Assembly (NCBI GenBank): GCA_026196875.1
Contig: JAPHTP010000017.1
Coordinates: 1-64,000, forward strand
Source: Kangiellaceae bacterium
Lineage (GTDB): Bacteria; Pseudomonadota; Gammaproteobacteria; Enterobacterales; Kangiellaceae
Direction of reading: 5' to 3'
Length of the DNA stretch: 64,000 nt
In this document: one piece after another, positions 33,001 through 34,503 of the stretch
Numbering within the stretch: the first letter of the stretch is position 1
Layout: every line of letters starts with the position of its first letter
The notes under the pieces: generated by a model
The model's database searches: none
Seen by the model: the letters and a program-made list of their open reading frames with translations, nothing else
Told to the model about the DNA's origin: nothing
Made by a program: the position numbers and the translations under genes

Positions 33001-33888
33001 TGACGTAAAACTCACGCCTGTGCCGGCCCCCGGAAGCGGCGTGGGCCCTCTAAACTCATAATCAACCGTCGGAATTACAGCTACTTTTTCTAATAGGTTG
33101 CTGAAAACAATATTCGACGGATTCACAGACAAGCCAAGGACTGCTTCAGATATATTATCGCCAGTGAAAGAGATTTTGGAGATAGAACTTTGGTTTCCTG
33201 ATGCATCTACAACGTATGCATCAACCAGGACCACTGCGTCGCGCGCAACAGCATCACTGCTTAATAATTGACTGACCGGAATACTAGCCTTAAATGATGT
33301 CTGCCCTTCTAGCGTCGGGTAAACAAACTCAGTAGACTCAGATTTAGCAAATGCCATTTCACTTGCTTTCTCAACAACACCGCCGACACTTCTAAGCTGA
33401 GAGGCACGGATCCCAACGACTTTGTATCCAATGTATCGGATATCAACATCGTCTTCAGCGTTAAATTCTGCGACTAAAAACTGCTTTTCGCCGCTGTTTT
33501 CAATGGCAACACCATCAAGTTCGATACTTGGGTTGTTATTATCAGAGGTAAAGGATTCACTATGTGCGATGACGGTTCCATCATTGAAACTCAGGTTAAC
33601 GCTAGGGCTAAAACGTGTCGCTGATACATCGGTGACTACAAATTCACAACCGTTATTAGATGCGGCACTGGGAAGCTGGTCGGCGGAAGACAACACTTGC
33701 GTGCCATCTGCGGCGAGATACTCTACTTTAGTGAGTTGCTGACAGTCATCAACACTGATGGTATACGAAACTCGGGGAGTATCGTCATCCAGTTTTTGAT
33801 TGATTCGTATATCAACTGCACCGAGACCATTTGAAAAAAGCGCAGAAAAGAATAACGCCGAAGCGCCTAAAAAACCCTTAACATTCAC
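1..33888 (-). CDS. giant multidomain Ig / LVIVD-propeller / TIG surface protein (3' end outside window)
   Basis: One open frame crosses the whole left half of the window; its codons sit on plus-strand triplets 1-3, 4-6 and so on, and the frame at base 1 is the frame of the start. I checked the first 1.8 kb codon by codon and read the rest as continuous sensible protein without a stop. The only usable start is a GTG at 33888: an in-frame TGA lies about 30 bases upstream and AAGGG sits 10 bases before the GTG. Residues 1-24 form a Sec signal peptide (VNVKG, hydrophobic core, SNGLGA cleavage region). More than 11,290 residues follow: Ig-like repeats, about seven propeller/Big_5/TIG super-repeats, more Ig and propeller blocks, TSP3 repeats, then a Gly-rich section. 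I see no RTX nonapeptides and no anchor, but the C-terminus is missing. Likely an exported giant adhesin or scaffold; function unknown. Confidence 0.9.
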   Translation of the reverse strand, partial: MNVKGFLGASALFFSALFSNGLGAVDIRINQKLDDDTPRVSYTISVDDCQQLTKVEYLAADGTQVLSSADQLPSAASNNGCEFVVTDVSATRFSPSVNLSFNDGTVIAHSESFTSDNNNPSIELDGVAIENSGEKQFLVAEFNAEDDVDIRYIGYKVVGIRASQLRSVGGVVEKASEMAFAKSESTEFVYPTLEGQTSFKASIPVSQLLSSDAVARDAVVLVDAYVVDASGNQSSISKISFTGDNISEAVLGLSVNPSNIVFSNLLEKVAVIPTVDYEFRGPTPLPGAGTGVSFTSTNTEYVRVTSSGIVFPIQETGDEQVFIEVAYPGVDTISIPVEVNFSKTLVSLEMEGYSTDVAFQLPRLNQHIPLPEVLGVFDDGSKTQIGNLHSITYRIPEIAQSILSLDSEAALSSSAVINDSTPINLQVYLTNTPAISMQLPITANDAIPEIELEVPSKAVPGQVIKLIAHPSDDVGVASVKFFNDVTSLGSIKSAPFELQLPITEIMVGTTLKFTAIAQDTAGQTNLSEEVIVKVANDETPVFPDYTFELPVDNQRFVEDSPIVYSVSYNLGDVSEPEQLEDKSGITRVEYFWDGVKEGQSLFKGFEVREVLQSNGETVEYLYEVWKYSGKTKSSSLDETSAAISAIVHFAGAQENAPTKLIRILKNQPPTSKVDSPTAGSNATVGQTLRVSATISDDTLAAGTDVSLFVNGALVQTINHKNLEEIGNGSFFYGSATVHFDLPIIEEHLGETLELYTRVTDFHKVVSQSEPVRIPVKADQAPSIGITNPIEGSSWVGGLPIEIRADASDDLSVEKVDFYVNDRLIGSDYRSPYSVVYETQSNNVQEQALLIYAIATDSKNQSSKSQTVNVTLGNDEERPVLNIVSPEVSNVSGENNISEVVELSETIVKIAGYDNVGATSAEITGVRKEGPRYVLTGDPLDKVSGDDFRLQSVPGAINAYSALLLVQIPEFLDLPDVAYDSYPISVTVYDEAGNYSKEDRIIGVINDDIPVVKSVSFLQSNYFNKDVVKLNVTAEDDKGIEEITVEYFLNGAATPIHTETRTSANGLVVGKIQNVQFEIDLANFDILNQEQSLTASVRVSDSQAQQSDAVDQTTSIKLDDQDPIGNITSPTLGSILYQQRTYVFKVAAKDNSGLSALLVTDIKQDTLLDLKPEGKQYTHSFDYTIPEDATSIEFNITVVDVNNRQATTIWEFEVESEKPPVVDIRAPANGTKLIEGESFTLVASASDDSKLNSVSMFIRNTVSGEIDSKYFSGTEAQAANANAEYLTHSFRVPSKPANGAIEIGVTAVDDSGLEATQLLEIEILDDQEPPQIVMLTPEEDLELLPGKRISFSAESSDNIYIDEFDVVMKWQNGTETVLDWEMLVRDDRVETVTIPNPITIGETIVAERFYSDIEGKVILSKDLTGQAGQTFDLFIRAKDKGVNETDSNAVKLTILHDTEKPVVNFQSPLAEEVERQEVDVIFDVRDNIELSSVSLYLKSDPDDVLLHQEDKVDAESILIDGRVTSPKVSINLEDFGEIPAEGKYFTLVVEAYDTSGNRTIHSHNVKIVKDKQATVEISELYPENDLIKGGLAYQIFSIKDDLVTGDLPLDFTAFYTSFDLRNNQAARNPLAWVDPSDQFALTRSLYSEWNYPEMGAANGSILLDDSPQLSFSNGKLRLFPDKNDSRSVLRFNFGDTVKTHFKIRAYGNDLCTDLIFETTVSGDTGIQLDEYFDGEIVVLEIEPEFTGSGSHPNFIKKVRVDFLNQTSVSGFESGQKQVRIEGEPYKLTYVLEEQINGETRQAFISNRKQKRYNGGGNKKLEVDVNWFTTLVAQHNIDKLYTYGIAADRLAHERLEMKLLPLATQILTNDIEPPELEIITPRSDNYVVSGQRLTFNFEASDNSEGLEKLQLFYEGNLVNEIGGYYKKNDYEFKFDLPTTLRAGGRVRFDIVATDRSNNSTTKSVELPVDNNLAPVLDIKRFKSRREITSPERLNYGEFWVRTGSTIEIDALLSDDAEISTFTIYRLTSDGEKIEVYGAMYNTQCPEEQISSKLEEASFIFDQVEATFYQIELVDNTDQATIKEIVVHPVDNVTPGIRFTTPVDNDEILAGSFRFKVAAVAADDAALAFENVEFLVNGLQVNASYNFEAANQMAETRFENALNEIYDEFEENYGENIADDFARKESDFVKKFGWTLELPTSLINADEEFILTVRITDADNAIGTDEITVIGIQDRDAPESILVNPVVGFGAVESSNFTAEFRAFDNVKVNQLELYVSYGVMDNSGSYVRLDYGLPVRNITSIPARDFNVVDTENIDTPLYQQLINVPKYSDLIDMFAGTSLDGEETFDVWLRVVSRDAANGEGSHEQSFPINIDERPVIDIVEPANGESVVESTIMAVQVQAFDDVGIQSVRLIATHGSQSVEIANQRLTAAPYTFAINVPQFDLDNAANNIINISVEAIDTYGATHGELDKHTATESINLTIKQDEAPVVAIGLPVNNSEKTEGEKVLVQVNAIDDVGIENVVLSVNGLISGNKSYSDNRAPYEFLIDIPYGQAGTDVLLSATATEVRLSGEPREVSTLSDTRLIILEDLEAPTITILKPEDENTVVVEKRVLPYAIDVTDNVSVHKVTAILSVQDRVVSSMNLLAPPYTSVFTLGTIEDYYEGDASSINELALQFTVEASDGVGNLSRTSVPVLMKRNSPPEVKNLQVLDRKGNYLGDVSEITEGREFVVNVIASDVEVGVDRIKLYRAINPSSDEDYELIGEDAAVPFEFHTESGHRVGETLSFKAIAIDQDGYESDLSTALDLEIVKDLPPEAKIVKPNSDESVIIDGQQLEIFVEAKDDLGPEGIDRVVFYVNNTPVQTAFESYTEVAGVYAQETIYRAVVLPPEGVDGFVLQATVFDVLGQSTQTQVVRVGRIDDTVKPVLSVLNPLEQSILTTGETITPAVSIEDIGSESDRQVIQVWTREYQDALGNWITLSQREIELFRDDVNSGARGLPQSDPDNHYYIYWADFSDGNILRRGDGINERVKVVTSVNTPNHTAEQITIHEVGLPLAESRFLLPKDLEGEEPLVQERILETTKEIFYTAVEQYQSETKDGALVAAWSTVAPSKAELKTSSFASYADLGDIDQVPWTGVFLADAVDETESTVEGERLIYSSVLNGAAEVFKGTITEIHADDAFIMAGKSGQIGCVRDCDVVEDYAKFVQEEIAKFSETGKFYPENEEGELIIFNTVNADENFGIPYTKVGRVDLPYKDVYGLDRKDNLALVANGYGGVQVIDISDLSSPYHVGYIKPNGFARDVKVIGHFAFIAASYEGLVIADLREPSLPIIAKLDTSGVANRLQVVGDLVYLTNMSGDSELALLDVINVADPYTPQLQRSIDLKTNRPDHVTDGAYDLSIVGNLALVTTLTSDQEDKPAQSILEIVDLNNTNQGLEDYTVPAVLNAATSEDVPGARGVIAARGKIQIAGVDKGIQSVDLPALTILSHSPYNDERDVNTDQSLIKVELSAVLPPQTQLENYFEVLEGDPQIGELVTSNFEINFATRNSLPHYRIIELTANTEFDFKAATEYFVKVKRGLNPLTGYALKNDYVFGFTTSAVEGGLIPEFFSVTPDQGDINGGTEIVVRGTNFGETPALELGNQKLHVTRVEEATAEDPYQKIYATTVPNYAGPASVKVTNDQGLSDTALGVFTYIDDLRLSFVTPGVVRVNQNGEGEKVEIIGYGFNTEVELSVYQSGKPETAVSFTADEKLDGSRPLSLYSSERMTLLVPDFGESYRGFVDFEVTDPRGRKAVLPRALFYGLLRTGGAVETEAPLSKIKIEEVNSGKDTYEKDHSKLPPGAIVDFAVDPQSNLVYVLGKGILSSFNQPENMVEFDQAKTLTPAGWITLVGYDLENLDQADPKRGVGYGNLPFDLVPQKLYLSDQKLYVAAKGHHYPFINTDYEDQSLLLVFDKEDRDPDSQGSDDRSMKNAVPMPFNHPIKFMKGVGNLLVLANEYDGIAIVDIGNAESPSVIKTINTATVNGTDWSIRLHDLEVQNDRLVAVINTTPADARKEVFSRVEFDLTKPNLPQLSGHASTNETDVIGSTRLAQIEEGVLEIIDNTNSSYPRNLGSYDSNGFVVAPKLNGENSPVVGLDSSDSVVAMHHSYAFKDECQNYLPFYDVSDPRLIQLIDVVRIRACHGESMGNSTPPGAGEEYDLLQDNFHRKTLITDDGVAINSIYYSRHRSTAPVSELSFVDFLTLDLVSSNPAHLESGVATDIQVELKFNRDITIPGGETESAFLAKYLSLLEDSGSDQLSSVDHTAEIDSVDRSIIRINPSQALAANTNYQIQLTDERTSRRSIGLVNKTINFKTASGSGAKIEIGTVSPRVISTLGGQFSVEVSNASNPNFDLSGNALAIVSSQQLAGTTVEYTLEAGVNLAGPATLNVTDDRGFSAQKIGALLITEPLRVDGISPSKGSINGGTVVEIKGAGFHQRSETLAIYFDDIPVASHKFDVVDPETIILTTPKGKLGFVDVKIDFGSGKEAVLVDGFEFLQASQSTIRGDGRIYDITLDPTLTYMFAAAGQNVLLYDMNSARLTSGEGNQLDAEDLLQLIDLNNDGIDDRLLASIAMPQGKLAVSVDGYFERFNDRVFITLMAHDEDGNVIPGTSELQIYSFDSADVSNTTLIKSLALPGNMVGRLEVENNRALVALGDAGIGLVDTYLHTKMYLSQQLQLPNGHSALDIEPISSASGTTSLYAVASGVFNLNDNQLIEEDIENSGAVYIVESTTTGGLNVLGSVAVPASRLEVKGNYIFASSGENGVIVIDASSPTKPVVLNRFRNLGHVYDIELSGNTIYAALGTTGVKTIDVTDVFNPVVTAGMSANKDVQFEAIVATEYSAIAAGIDTSYESEDGEIKHVIQLFSDVILKLHSVDPESRVLDKDAIGDIKLSLHFNKSIALWADNYNRFELLNESGQTVPFDLTIENNDAIFKVHPNSLSVGQKLTAVARAGIKNVKPFDNGTHVVLYELAKDQIIEFTYRGADYYKFDIVDVVPRRLKVNQSQLITVSAFGVPTDKSLSQIYVGDQAAEIQSVTQSTANGSVSVVEVMVPSISQPGIYDVTIQRNYAGVTETAVLRGGVVVDADVKISSVEPKWGPVSGGFKITVKGEGFEPGNSVLHGMNVRIGSMPVLSTKILSSTEMQIIAPAGYPGLHPVEVANRYGDKATLAKESGVGYGIKLLSSTSPSLVFPSDVYVDQEAGTAITSGGYFKDGYTVQLFQNLLFPETTRAATFDIQDPYNTLLVGGESTLPSGDDAERELGDFVLLMNLTAKQELYKTDKGPPLTAEEEEILDTLQNVSSNFGLDSITIQPFTEDNNGVENKRLLVASGNGGIATLNLDEQNGLNYIGNVFEGSGQALNGLIFGNSIFANIAQPNAVKLKDACAHTSVVGDKSKLYSASSIFSDDPVEMPTEQLEGAYSLYRSGDWLYSGGIYTNHQWVPDGTCMLFNQFTADEGRDYDPEIYQDSSPRIDSINLFDPELKRTFDFDDNVLDITSYGDYILVALGSSGVEIFHKENRQRNYRINIDQSVQSAKARAVNLKILGSTLFVAGDSGGVLVYDIADPLQPKLVSAGNTEAVKALDYYKDRLVAAGGKAGLSVLQLPASIVVSSSVQESDTVALDQSVIVRFNEYVDVAAMSDLNAIKVTNETDAAEVSFTLVAQNEVEGSAQEFELQFNKQASSNYLIEITDARNLRGGNLWTPFTRRFTTSASSFAQPQIDSIEGGTYIQGVAKTIVVNGANFDASLQAQIDQYPLNINWVDANRVEIESTTLDLIALENGQHHLKLIQGDLEVDYLGAIVKADDISDAKFEMSRTSGPTRGGVWVTINATKQVILPGTKVLMRSQSGEEIFTEQLNDGTYLKRLFDDVVDLSEFKFRLPGVIDPGLYDVNLIIDGQEYLAGQYSYTLPAGRETDLPNYPPMVMGDSLTQDNHLFIGVKAGAKPTAENRFLMQSGLEIYDTTIWEHPNRLSQLRTEEPVTGLSLVDDILYMANAKDGIAVVDVQDKATPFIINQISVSGYQVNDVDAHYANMILAAAASSDLGDGFVRFFNLADNELSQPAGYSTIVFNQGDLEGQPVKLQWWNQKLYVLFERENQLFLAIFDQFGTQLSYTVQPIDRGLIEGSVNDITDFDLKVQHGSILITSSKELLILEQNQSGEYDTVYWQALENSSAVILSGNGGVYISNSGGLVGLPGNSLVVTGATPENGSEIALDQQIQITFNKLINTDPQALSSAIELSDADGQAIDAESYSLDAENTISGAIVRISFNASTPIQSSQVNIDVNTSLTALSGAALLQPLQLSYQLVGDITPEVYSVNRVIGAQAFNRYFHADGTEQAVIEGINFGTDAAQISISIGELQLDTNQITSIADNRIEFNFPELFLGLESTALPITIERDGVTSTKFGAIIVLPEVNLEELTPVSGPPQGGNYVEIFGSGFTPSTQIYFNSNLANELKVLAAHKIRVKAPSGEFGFADVSAVNPQFPEEISVLSEGYFYAGQETGSVNLSQAEQSPVVSIAKQGQLLYAVTGGGYQVYDVTGKVVSNPTTSTAQLVLIDISDPVNPEVIEKELSGVKYPYHHKDAIAPTGFSSVAIEGNNLFVIGGDKLLHFDISVATSPYLLEEFSNTESIHSITVEDGIIYLSQNTGIRIFTLTDKGLKQLHTIDRLKLGGTAASMLVEGDKLWTAIPSRRKVVAIELASGEYNLVKDQVLRNDAGQRIQIKDILIHNDHLLVSTGSSATVELFGLANEDEIEYLSSLNLSYLIKNGNLEAGEILIQGQTLYVAAGHGDLQLFDISPWFERRYRAQIDLQHYFSVLGAANTMAFASDAVYVGTSFVYNGQGEAIESPISLDESVNQLGGGLNTIVNDLFLVTEQIPEANGNLAKDAAVEIQLNQIVDNEQFEALADQLLEVSLDGAKVAGFVSRETNVEGSRLIFRAANELEVGKRYRVQLASGLRSISGQTLDADYSFNFVVSADNKPEIESVVPEYGSWRGENEITILGSNFNESTRVKIGGVESTTVNFVSENQITAVVPALENSPAENRLVGLSVHNEISFDFKPASYTYVADPRIDAIGTFDTANRQLDPSKQKFLFNANEYLAIEGAGLNSFTSVEINGQPAANVEVVNDRTISMPVPANTIGTLEIALFNEVNEVDKVVNSQLTIEFDVESHLSGINAFARYKDFAAMVKGDQLKLYITNGSSTPSLISDIEFDKTVKSLVMHENYIAVLDSDGDVTLFDYSNPYDLVVSNTIFNVQQRNFDQIRLNRRNFLLFNDSTIYLGNINGAELKEISVAVVDAQIQSATLELLLADQIQVRSLADPELIASSNAIAISNPSKLQKSGFRSLVSSSTQVQLFAVGPIENGATIDDLGSAALINNELHVNGELAVVSTQDNLLIFDLDIDAGQLVARQIAQFNSNHFNPAQVKGLVFEQNLIEWQIGSSYYNSEIPLANITTQAPQAIGDEFQQVSLTVVGDSEVWDQVTVDLIADSSGLVVPGFTQLINDQLSFQNTATAYQLGETYKVELFNQPNQLIDGGEVNFDLPVSLGTYSLFGMQPFGIERLLPANTISGRATNFVLTGSQLDQVESIEVAGATLPSGDFSVNSSGTELTFNLLVNEPGIYSLVANQPGQSEILTAAILVAQALRIDSVMTDNPAGTNLVSDTRGNKISISGAGFEGVLKVHFFEDSPGFEADESNLQSYEFDAGALTFTSPNTVPGRVYKTIIKRDATNETVEATDRLTSVDDTQPFVEDIQTISRANPLVIVLNEAAQASGFSVIKHFKDYSNTADEDVSSRFELEVVNKSITLRLREGQVFDSNSSYSIQINGIADTANNLVVNRSQFAGGVFTSEFVSNDILSPINLGVVRSSDDVAMTPGMLLTRGRSYEFAVDATDNYDDELSYEIRISVNGGISFGPVQKVNSQAFEIAILEDYSNIVVRLTAYDASGNFKSEDFSASVVDPVINASTVYTTPDKVEEKSHSKIHFDITGDADLVTKVDMIVEGKGFHAAYQLADWNSATATIQYLNPKLTDISPRTDVEVTLKINFGYSGYLEVNDSYLLNEDATPPTISIVSPQDGDGVPLDITTDVIIQSFDKFGIEEVAVAINGGDFVALDQINRYQFTPVSTDPVTLQARATDPNNNTGLSQIITLQPFDATLGEPRVEIVNPADGSTFRESQKVNFEILMANVTDATLYMDVGGSETDPRNPAPLAINRADEDPQRFTVQVEIPATDENVVVIARLESGVLNSKKFINVLRDTGIDENLEVRIEPSETVLTGTGIRITADVPSEMVDYSEDSNVEVRDPEASASGTNYPMQQLDKLVSISNEAGQVLVSSELIDLSNHSKVEESRLNKTQFLGAIRESVIDLSNSASLIGKALVVPGDDDLVVALESVEGYQVQQGSNTILDESGVAIGDIFFNGEYLVVEDNQEGLTRIHLIKKNSNGWDAAITHPVQGKIHAVLGNNLLFTYGNLLSSVQINQGQLVPSVGHLFQEEIHQVQSLGATVLVQTASGINLLSLNNLTNALELDAFYAINSLVGSVLHDRYLTIWTDKQLVQYEVLNNLEIVQTNTVELDSEILEYLVDDELLLFKLANAQLGSYWKLSQDLNTLGYLTDDAKQILVGNGRYYFIRDNSIESQALVTDLTGQSLSLAVNNNIHGWTIGGLKSINGLGQETVVVTDTSSNNVVYTFADKSRDTIFVSRGNFVGGDLNVVVTESNGTQHSVAINLIAANASNLVATSPQNNATITQEALVPVNLEYAQDARIENQQITVDGVEVDLASSVNGAIGWLRADPQATQQSLNISVNSNEVSVNQLDLIEANTELGRVTIIHPQNNQQFIEGEWLDVDYRIVDDTSDEFKYTEVALLDFNQNIISLQLVNAEEGKVSIRLSGLVEQDNYTVRVRGYYGDSYRYSQRTVGIRVIPKNERLNIELSGVPYEVMQGSIMIPVAVVNNLPVTGSITIDVTDENGTPIVSGADSVEFSAPNVTKLMVKATANDGVGNQASTTLESRVISPFALASNANQVDFDVALAGVEQSYFADGSELVDHTGQTLKELNGQVTAMTYVNDRLLVAYSGQGLFFLDHKDDFGFLGRYESQQDYVQLVTFENKLLALTALGELELFSIEGNSLQKIEEYFDSNVVQIGLNSQGWVVLTDDELLQFNWALNSSSKLVTGFGFVSFVMESNFVYLLDEAGTIKVLAESGIQSFDLKLQANTLRWLNGKLIALGSEFTYVIDATSPMALTLVGQFEASNGENLGNSLIVNGAIYLPDATDLAINQGSNQIQEIYASKRARGIHSSTSISRGVAMSAAQHYGAVALQPNERGIISENVVPQPQYTASIGQVAVVGESYYLLNQEFGQIERYTSNNLTQSQVILSGQNFTQFTVTPTRIIAAAGDTLYITDHDGRVKDELVVEQGDDILQLTSADEKVFVATSSGSVLLIEHLSLPIDEYEVAIQNLFNSASGIDALQASIDFLVYSVASDLHRYNLTTNEDVSFAFSNNITALELRQGTIWLVANGQLHSMDLIDWIATTGLYDFSNNIQDIDADFNKLLVAEGSAGSSILELPFNSQAASSSLQLPAAGTIYQHGELIELSIVDAEGVAAVDYYINGKLVSSNAHAPFDSAIMIPAELRNGQAFDVSANIIDKWGRKITSATRRAILQSDDLPVNDFSVTINLETESYLPKPLQISAEIIGSSQPIQQVEFYAAPEADGPYELLRKHYGPIYEVSKNFGVADSGKYIKARAVDVYGNFAESQSVQIVRLTDVRSPTASLAIDGATIATNIVPGGRPFNIVATLIDEHSGVEQALLRRNGTLVSAAFAASELVYQEADPQVGDVYDYLVEVTDRAGLTSTASMQITVSADDLPQIVAVNVPAEILEQSQLDVELTVSDDVALSSIDVEWQGKPNKRQVSGKQYVYNNSIKDLRAERPVSDLVENLNITVTDDRQQSITQSVPVTVKRDLAPDASLMVIEVPEFGIYNDRFSLRLSNLDASDDGVVTKLKTELIDITHSTPSVTPICNGWCYDQFNRSIRLPGEAQPDDKVVYQIRLTDELGQTDTSEPFEINLTQRPNEVFFENNGDDSLNPSIIQSGIGANYMVKVIDSSHRAVPNQTVTFRYQTETQNAFVASVTTDIDGLALLNWSANLPAGQFDLQASVLNWGQVETAVLPVEIAPGLAQVVEVANIQQLKPKDVFEIEMRLLDAAGNLVHSNSEQLIDISIVDPQFHFGFASNAQVSSLYNNEGDVIGETARVTFVNGVANIEVAATSKAGVYPFNFSYPQQTSQLETRYIATPNTASVAQSVVNVEVVAGDAYGFRFREVSKTNDANGRLEVLEQTETATVKLQMVDYYDNATTQILDDGEMIDANFNVELSVDGSAIINNDVAIVTLPLNAGAVEFNVSDVEAEEVIVRLDNEESMLNLLVGEELTLDFAKLPPAIITADYVQLHNDTNVPLKLTVNEPVTDDGTGDAIVKLFDADVEVAGDVSLDSDTQITFYPESPLALNRCYSYDTTNSKLIGVAQGDQILQRSVAACTPIINIPEQASLFVLEGTNNSLSINIGDGINTANVSSAQLFIDDVAQAFDINTTTFVAPIHTGQSLADGTEVTIRLEGIYNSSAMDVANTISLRVLQVDGDFDGDGVTNAVEFELGLDAANSDSDGNGVSDGVEDSDGDGLSNAQEIQLGTDANNNDSDGDGITDGEEVNTYGTDPLSQDSDNDGIADDLEIEFGSDPNNANSRNIDESLVTGINVSPTEVIYNINDAVGDITVTVTATLNVNGTERTVDVSDANYYDLLFESNNYSVAQPSAVGWSAIAQGTATLSVQFASQTANVALTVEGATSLGFVVWDDETVTYDGNVEADSIIIHGNVTVTVNGTLVVKGNLTIDGTNNSIKANRLVVEGDLIIGSTDVNTYIQLQLAILEDIVVGGNVSLTRSTINAARADVDQQVIYPLIFNITGDVSGENSTISAAGAGYPEGYGPGFSTDTYLHCHAGSGIIGDTNSCTYGDYKLPNAAGSGGPITPYCTGELNSSGKGDESCGVGGGVIKLSANSISFIGSGLNARGEGGGSGGSILVDVETLILDDNSILNAIGGGSEFNIDLSEYGDRPIAAGSGGRVAVYYSDTVNNQFFAENNIWILPGNVEVDDNGTRYNYEGAPGTSYTEISSQDGVWAELSSISRSNWAFSSQATELVSVGKHNVVNTVPVTAETYRIEVEGTPWINHSEVSNSSLVGRFVRFDLQSDSADLYEVVEQTPNSITVRSTIDLTQANIAELQGVQIIDA
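480..1320 (-). other. solenoid-like and Gly/Cys-rich section of the giant protein
   Basis: After one Ig unit (about 1620-1330) the protein turns into short regular strands rich in V, I, N and G (for example VNGTLVVKGNLTIDG and VVEGDLIIGS, about 1320-970), typical of parallel beta-helix or polymorphic-repeat folds. It then becomes a Gly-rich stretch with several Cys (CHAGSG, CTYGD, CTGEL, SCGVGGG) and GGGSGGSI / AAGSGGRV motifs (about 960-480). I recognise the style from very large exported bacterial proteins but not a named domain. Upstream modules contain very few Cys, so disulphides are plausible here. Confidence 0.5.
1630..1950 (-). repeat. thrombospondin type 3 calcium-binding repeats in the giant protein
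   Basis: Around residues 10,647-10,753 the frame reads as successive Asp-rich loops (DGDFDGDGVTNAVEFELG, DSDGNGVSDG, DSDGDGLSNAQEIQLGTD, DSDGDGITDGEE, DSDNDGIADDLEIEFGSDP). DxDxDG with a following acidic helix is the TSP3 signature known to bind Ca2+. Such stretches usually serve as rigid, calcium-stiffened spacers in exported proteins, which supports an extracytoplasmic location. Confidence 0.85.
1980..10250 (-). other. distal Ig-like and propeller blocks of the giant protein
   Basis: After the regular super-repeats the order becomes looser. About 10250-9000 holds Ig-like units with IxSPQDGxGV and DxFGIEEV signatures. About 8760-7860 and 6760-5130 read as beta-propellers, with blade phrases such as LYITDHDGRV and short VxGxxLY strands. 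About 7840-6800 and 5100-2000 are mostly Ig-like domains. TIG signatures are not evident here, which separates this part from the super-repeat array. Boundaries are estimates by eye. Confidence 0.5.
10250..24430 (-). repeat. about seven propeller-Big_5-TIG super-repeats in the giant protein
   Basis: The fold order beta-propeller, Big_5/SbsA-like Ig, TIG, often TIG again, recurs with a period close to 2 kb. Approximate spans: A 24430-22450, B 22440-20290, C 20290-18270, D 18240-16090, E 16070-14340, F 14320-12310, G 12290-10250. Propeller blades show LVIVD-type phrases such as GGVQVIDISD (A), DGIAIVDIGN (B), TTGVKTIDVTD (C), GGVLVYDIAD (D) and DGIAVVDVQD (E). Big_5 units share a pattern like DxxIxVxFNxxI and end in FxFTTS. 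TIG units share GxxxGGxxVxIxGxxF. Module G departs from the order (Ig and TIG before the Big_5 unit). Sequences have diverged, so this is a fold-level rather than a recent DNA-level repeat. Confidence 0.65.
25080..33810 (-). other. N-terminal Ig-like repeat array of the giant protein
   Basis: About 2,900 residues made of Ig-like beta-sandwich repeats of roughly 95-120 residues. Most units open with a phrase like PVVDIxxPxNGxxxxEG and carry the AxDDxGIxxVxxYxNG signature (clear around 26.7 kb, 28.2 kb, 31.5 kb and 32.5 kb), which fits the bacterial Ig families Big_7 and relatives. There are roughly two dozen units; the exact count needs a profile search. The first about 450 residues match this signature less well and include two Cys close together (CQQL, NGCEF). 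Confidence 0.75.
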
Positions 33889-34503
33889 GATGAATGCACC
33901 CTTAATTAAATTTGCTCAAACGTCTTTGAGCTTCCCTAAAACCCTCGGTAATAAACCGGAGACCGCTAAGTGTTATTGATTGTTTTTTTACAACCGGCGC
34001 ATCTTATCTCAAACTGCTTTTATTTTCCACGTTATATTATGCGTAATTTTGCACGATTTTATTAATTGGCGGAATATTTATACTTTTTGGCAGACATTTA
34101 CTAATTCTCTTTAAAATCAACCGCTTAAAGGATGTGCTCAAGCCTCAATTGTCATCAGAATTTAGACCAATTAAGTCTCTAATTATATGATTTATAAGGG
34201 ATAGAATGGAGTAATCGCCACAAGCAAAATTCTCATCACGAGATTCGAAAAAGCAATGCTTTTTGATAGTATTACATCGTAAAATTCTTAGAGACAAATA
34301 TTCAGCCGGGTCTAAATCTTCCTAAGTACGACTGAAGCATGAGCACAAATTAACTCATACGCGACGGGAGTTAGTTTTTCGATATTCTTAATTTTTCAAT
34401 TTCCTGAACATATTATTTTGCTAATTATCACAATCCCTCCTTCTTAACATTAGATGCAAAAGGAATAGTTTTTAAAATAGATATTGGAATTAACCCATTG
34501 CCT
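33889..34503. other. AT-rich intergenic region between the giant gene and the MFS gene
   Basis: About 615 bases without a convincing gene. It should hold the divergent promoters of the giant gene (minus) and the MFS gene (plus). On the minus strand a TAATAT box at 34034-34039 could be a -10 element, giving a leader of about 140 bases, but I see no good -35 element. A perfect hairpin lies close to the giant gene start. No tRNA, small RNA or mobile-element remnant is evident. Confidence 0.4.
33914..33931 (-). promoter_or_regulatory. perfect hairpin in the giant gene leader
   Basis: A 7-bp perfect inverted repeat (gctcaaa / tttgagc) with a 4-base loop lies 25 bases upstream of the GTG start. 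It has no following U-tract, so it is not a terminator. Because it reads the same on both strands it could be an operator or an mRNA structure near the ribosome site. Function is inference. Confidence 0.35.

Noticed and set aside
88-33742. About thirty small plus- and minus-strand frames of 60-117 codons across the left 33.9 kb
   Set aside because: All overlap the giant gene in other frames, have no ribosome sites or family-like sequence, and are shadows.
1-33888. Giant protein as an RTX-type adhesin exported by a type I system
   Set aside because: It has an N-terminal Sec signal peptide and no GGxGxDxxx nonapeptides in the visible part; the missing C-terminus leaves a little doubt.
33889-34060. 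c-di-GMP (GEMM) riboswitch in the giant gene leader
   Set aside because: Some GC-rich words look similar, but the conserved core and the two-helix layout are missing.
34248-34264. Inverted repeat aaaaagc-aat-gcttttt as a terminator
   Set aside because: It is almost all A/T, has a three-base loop and does not follow a gene end.
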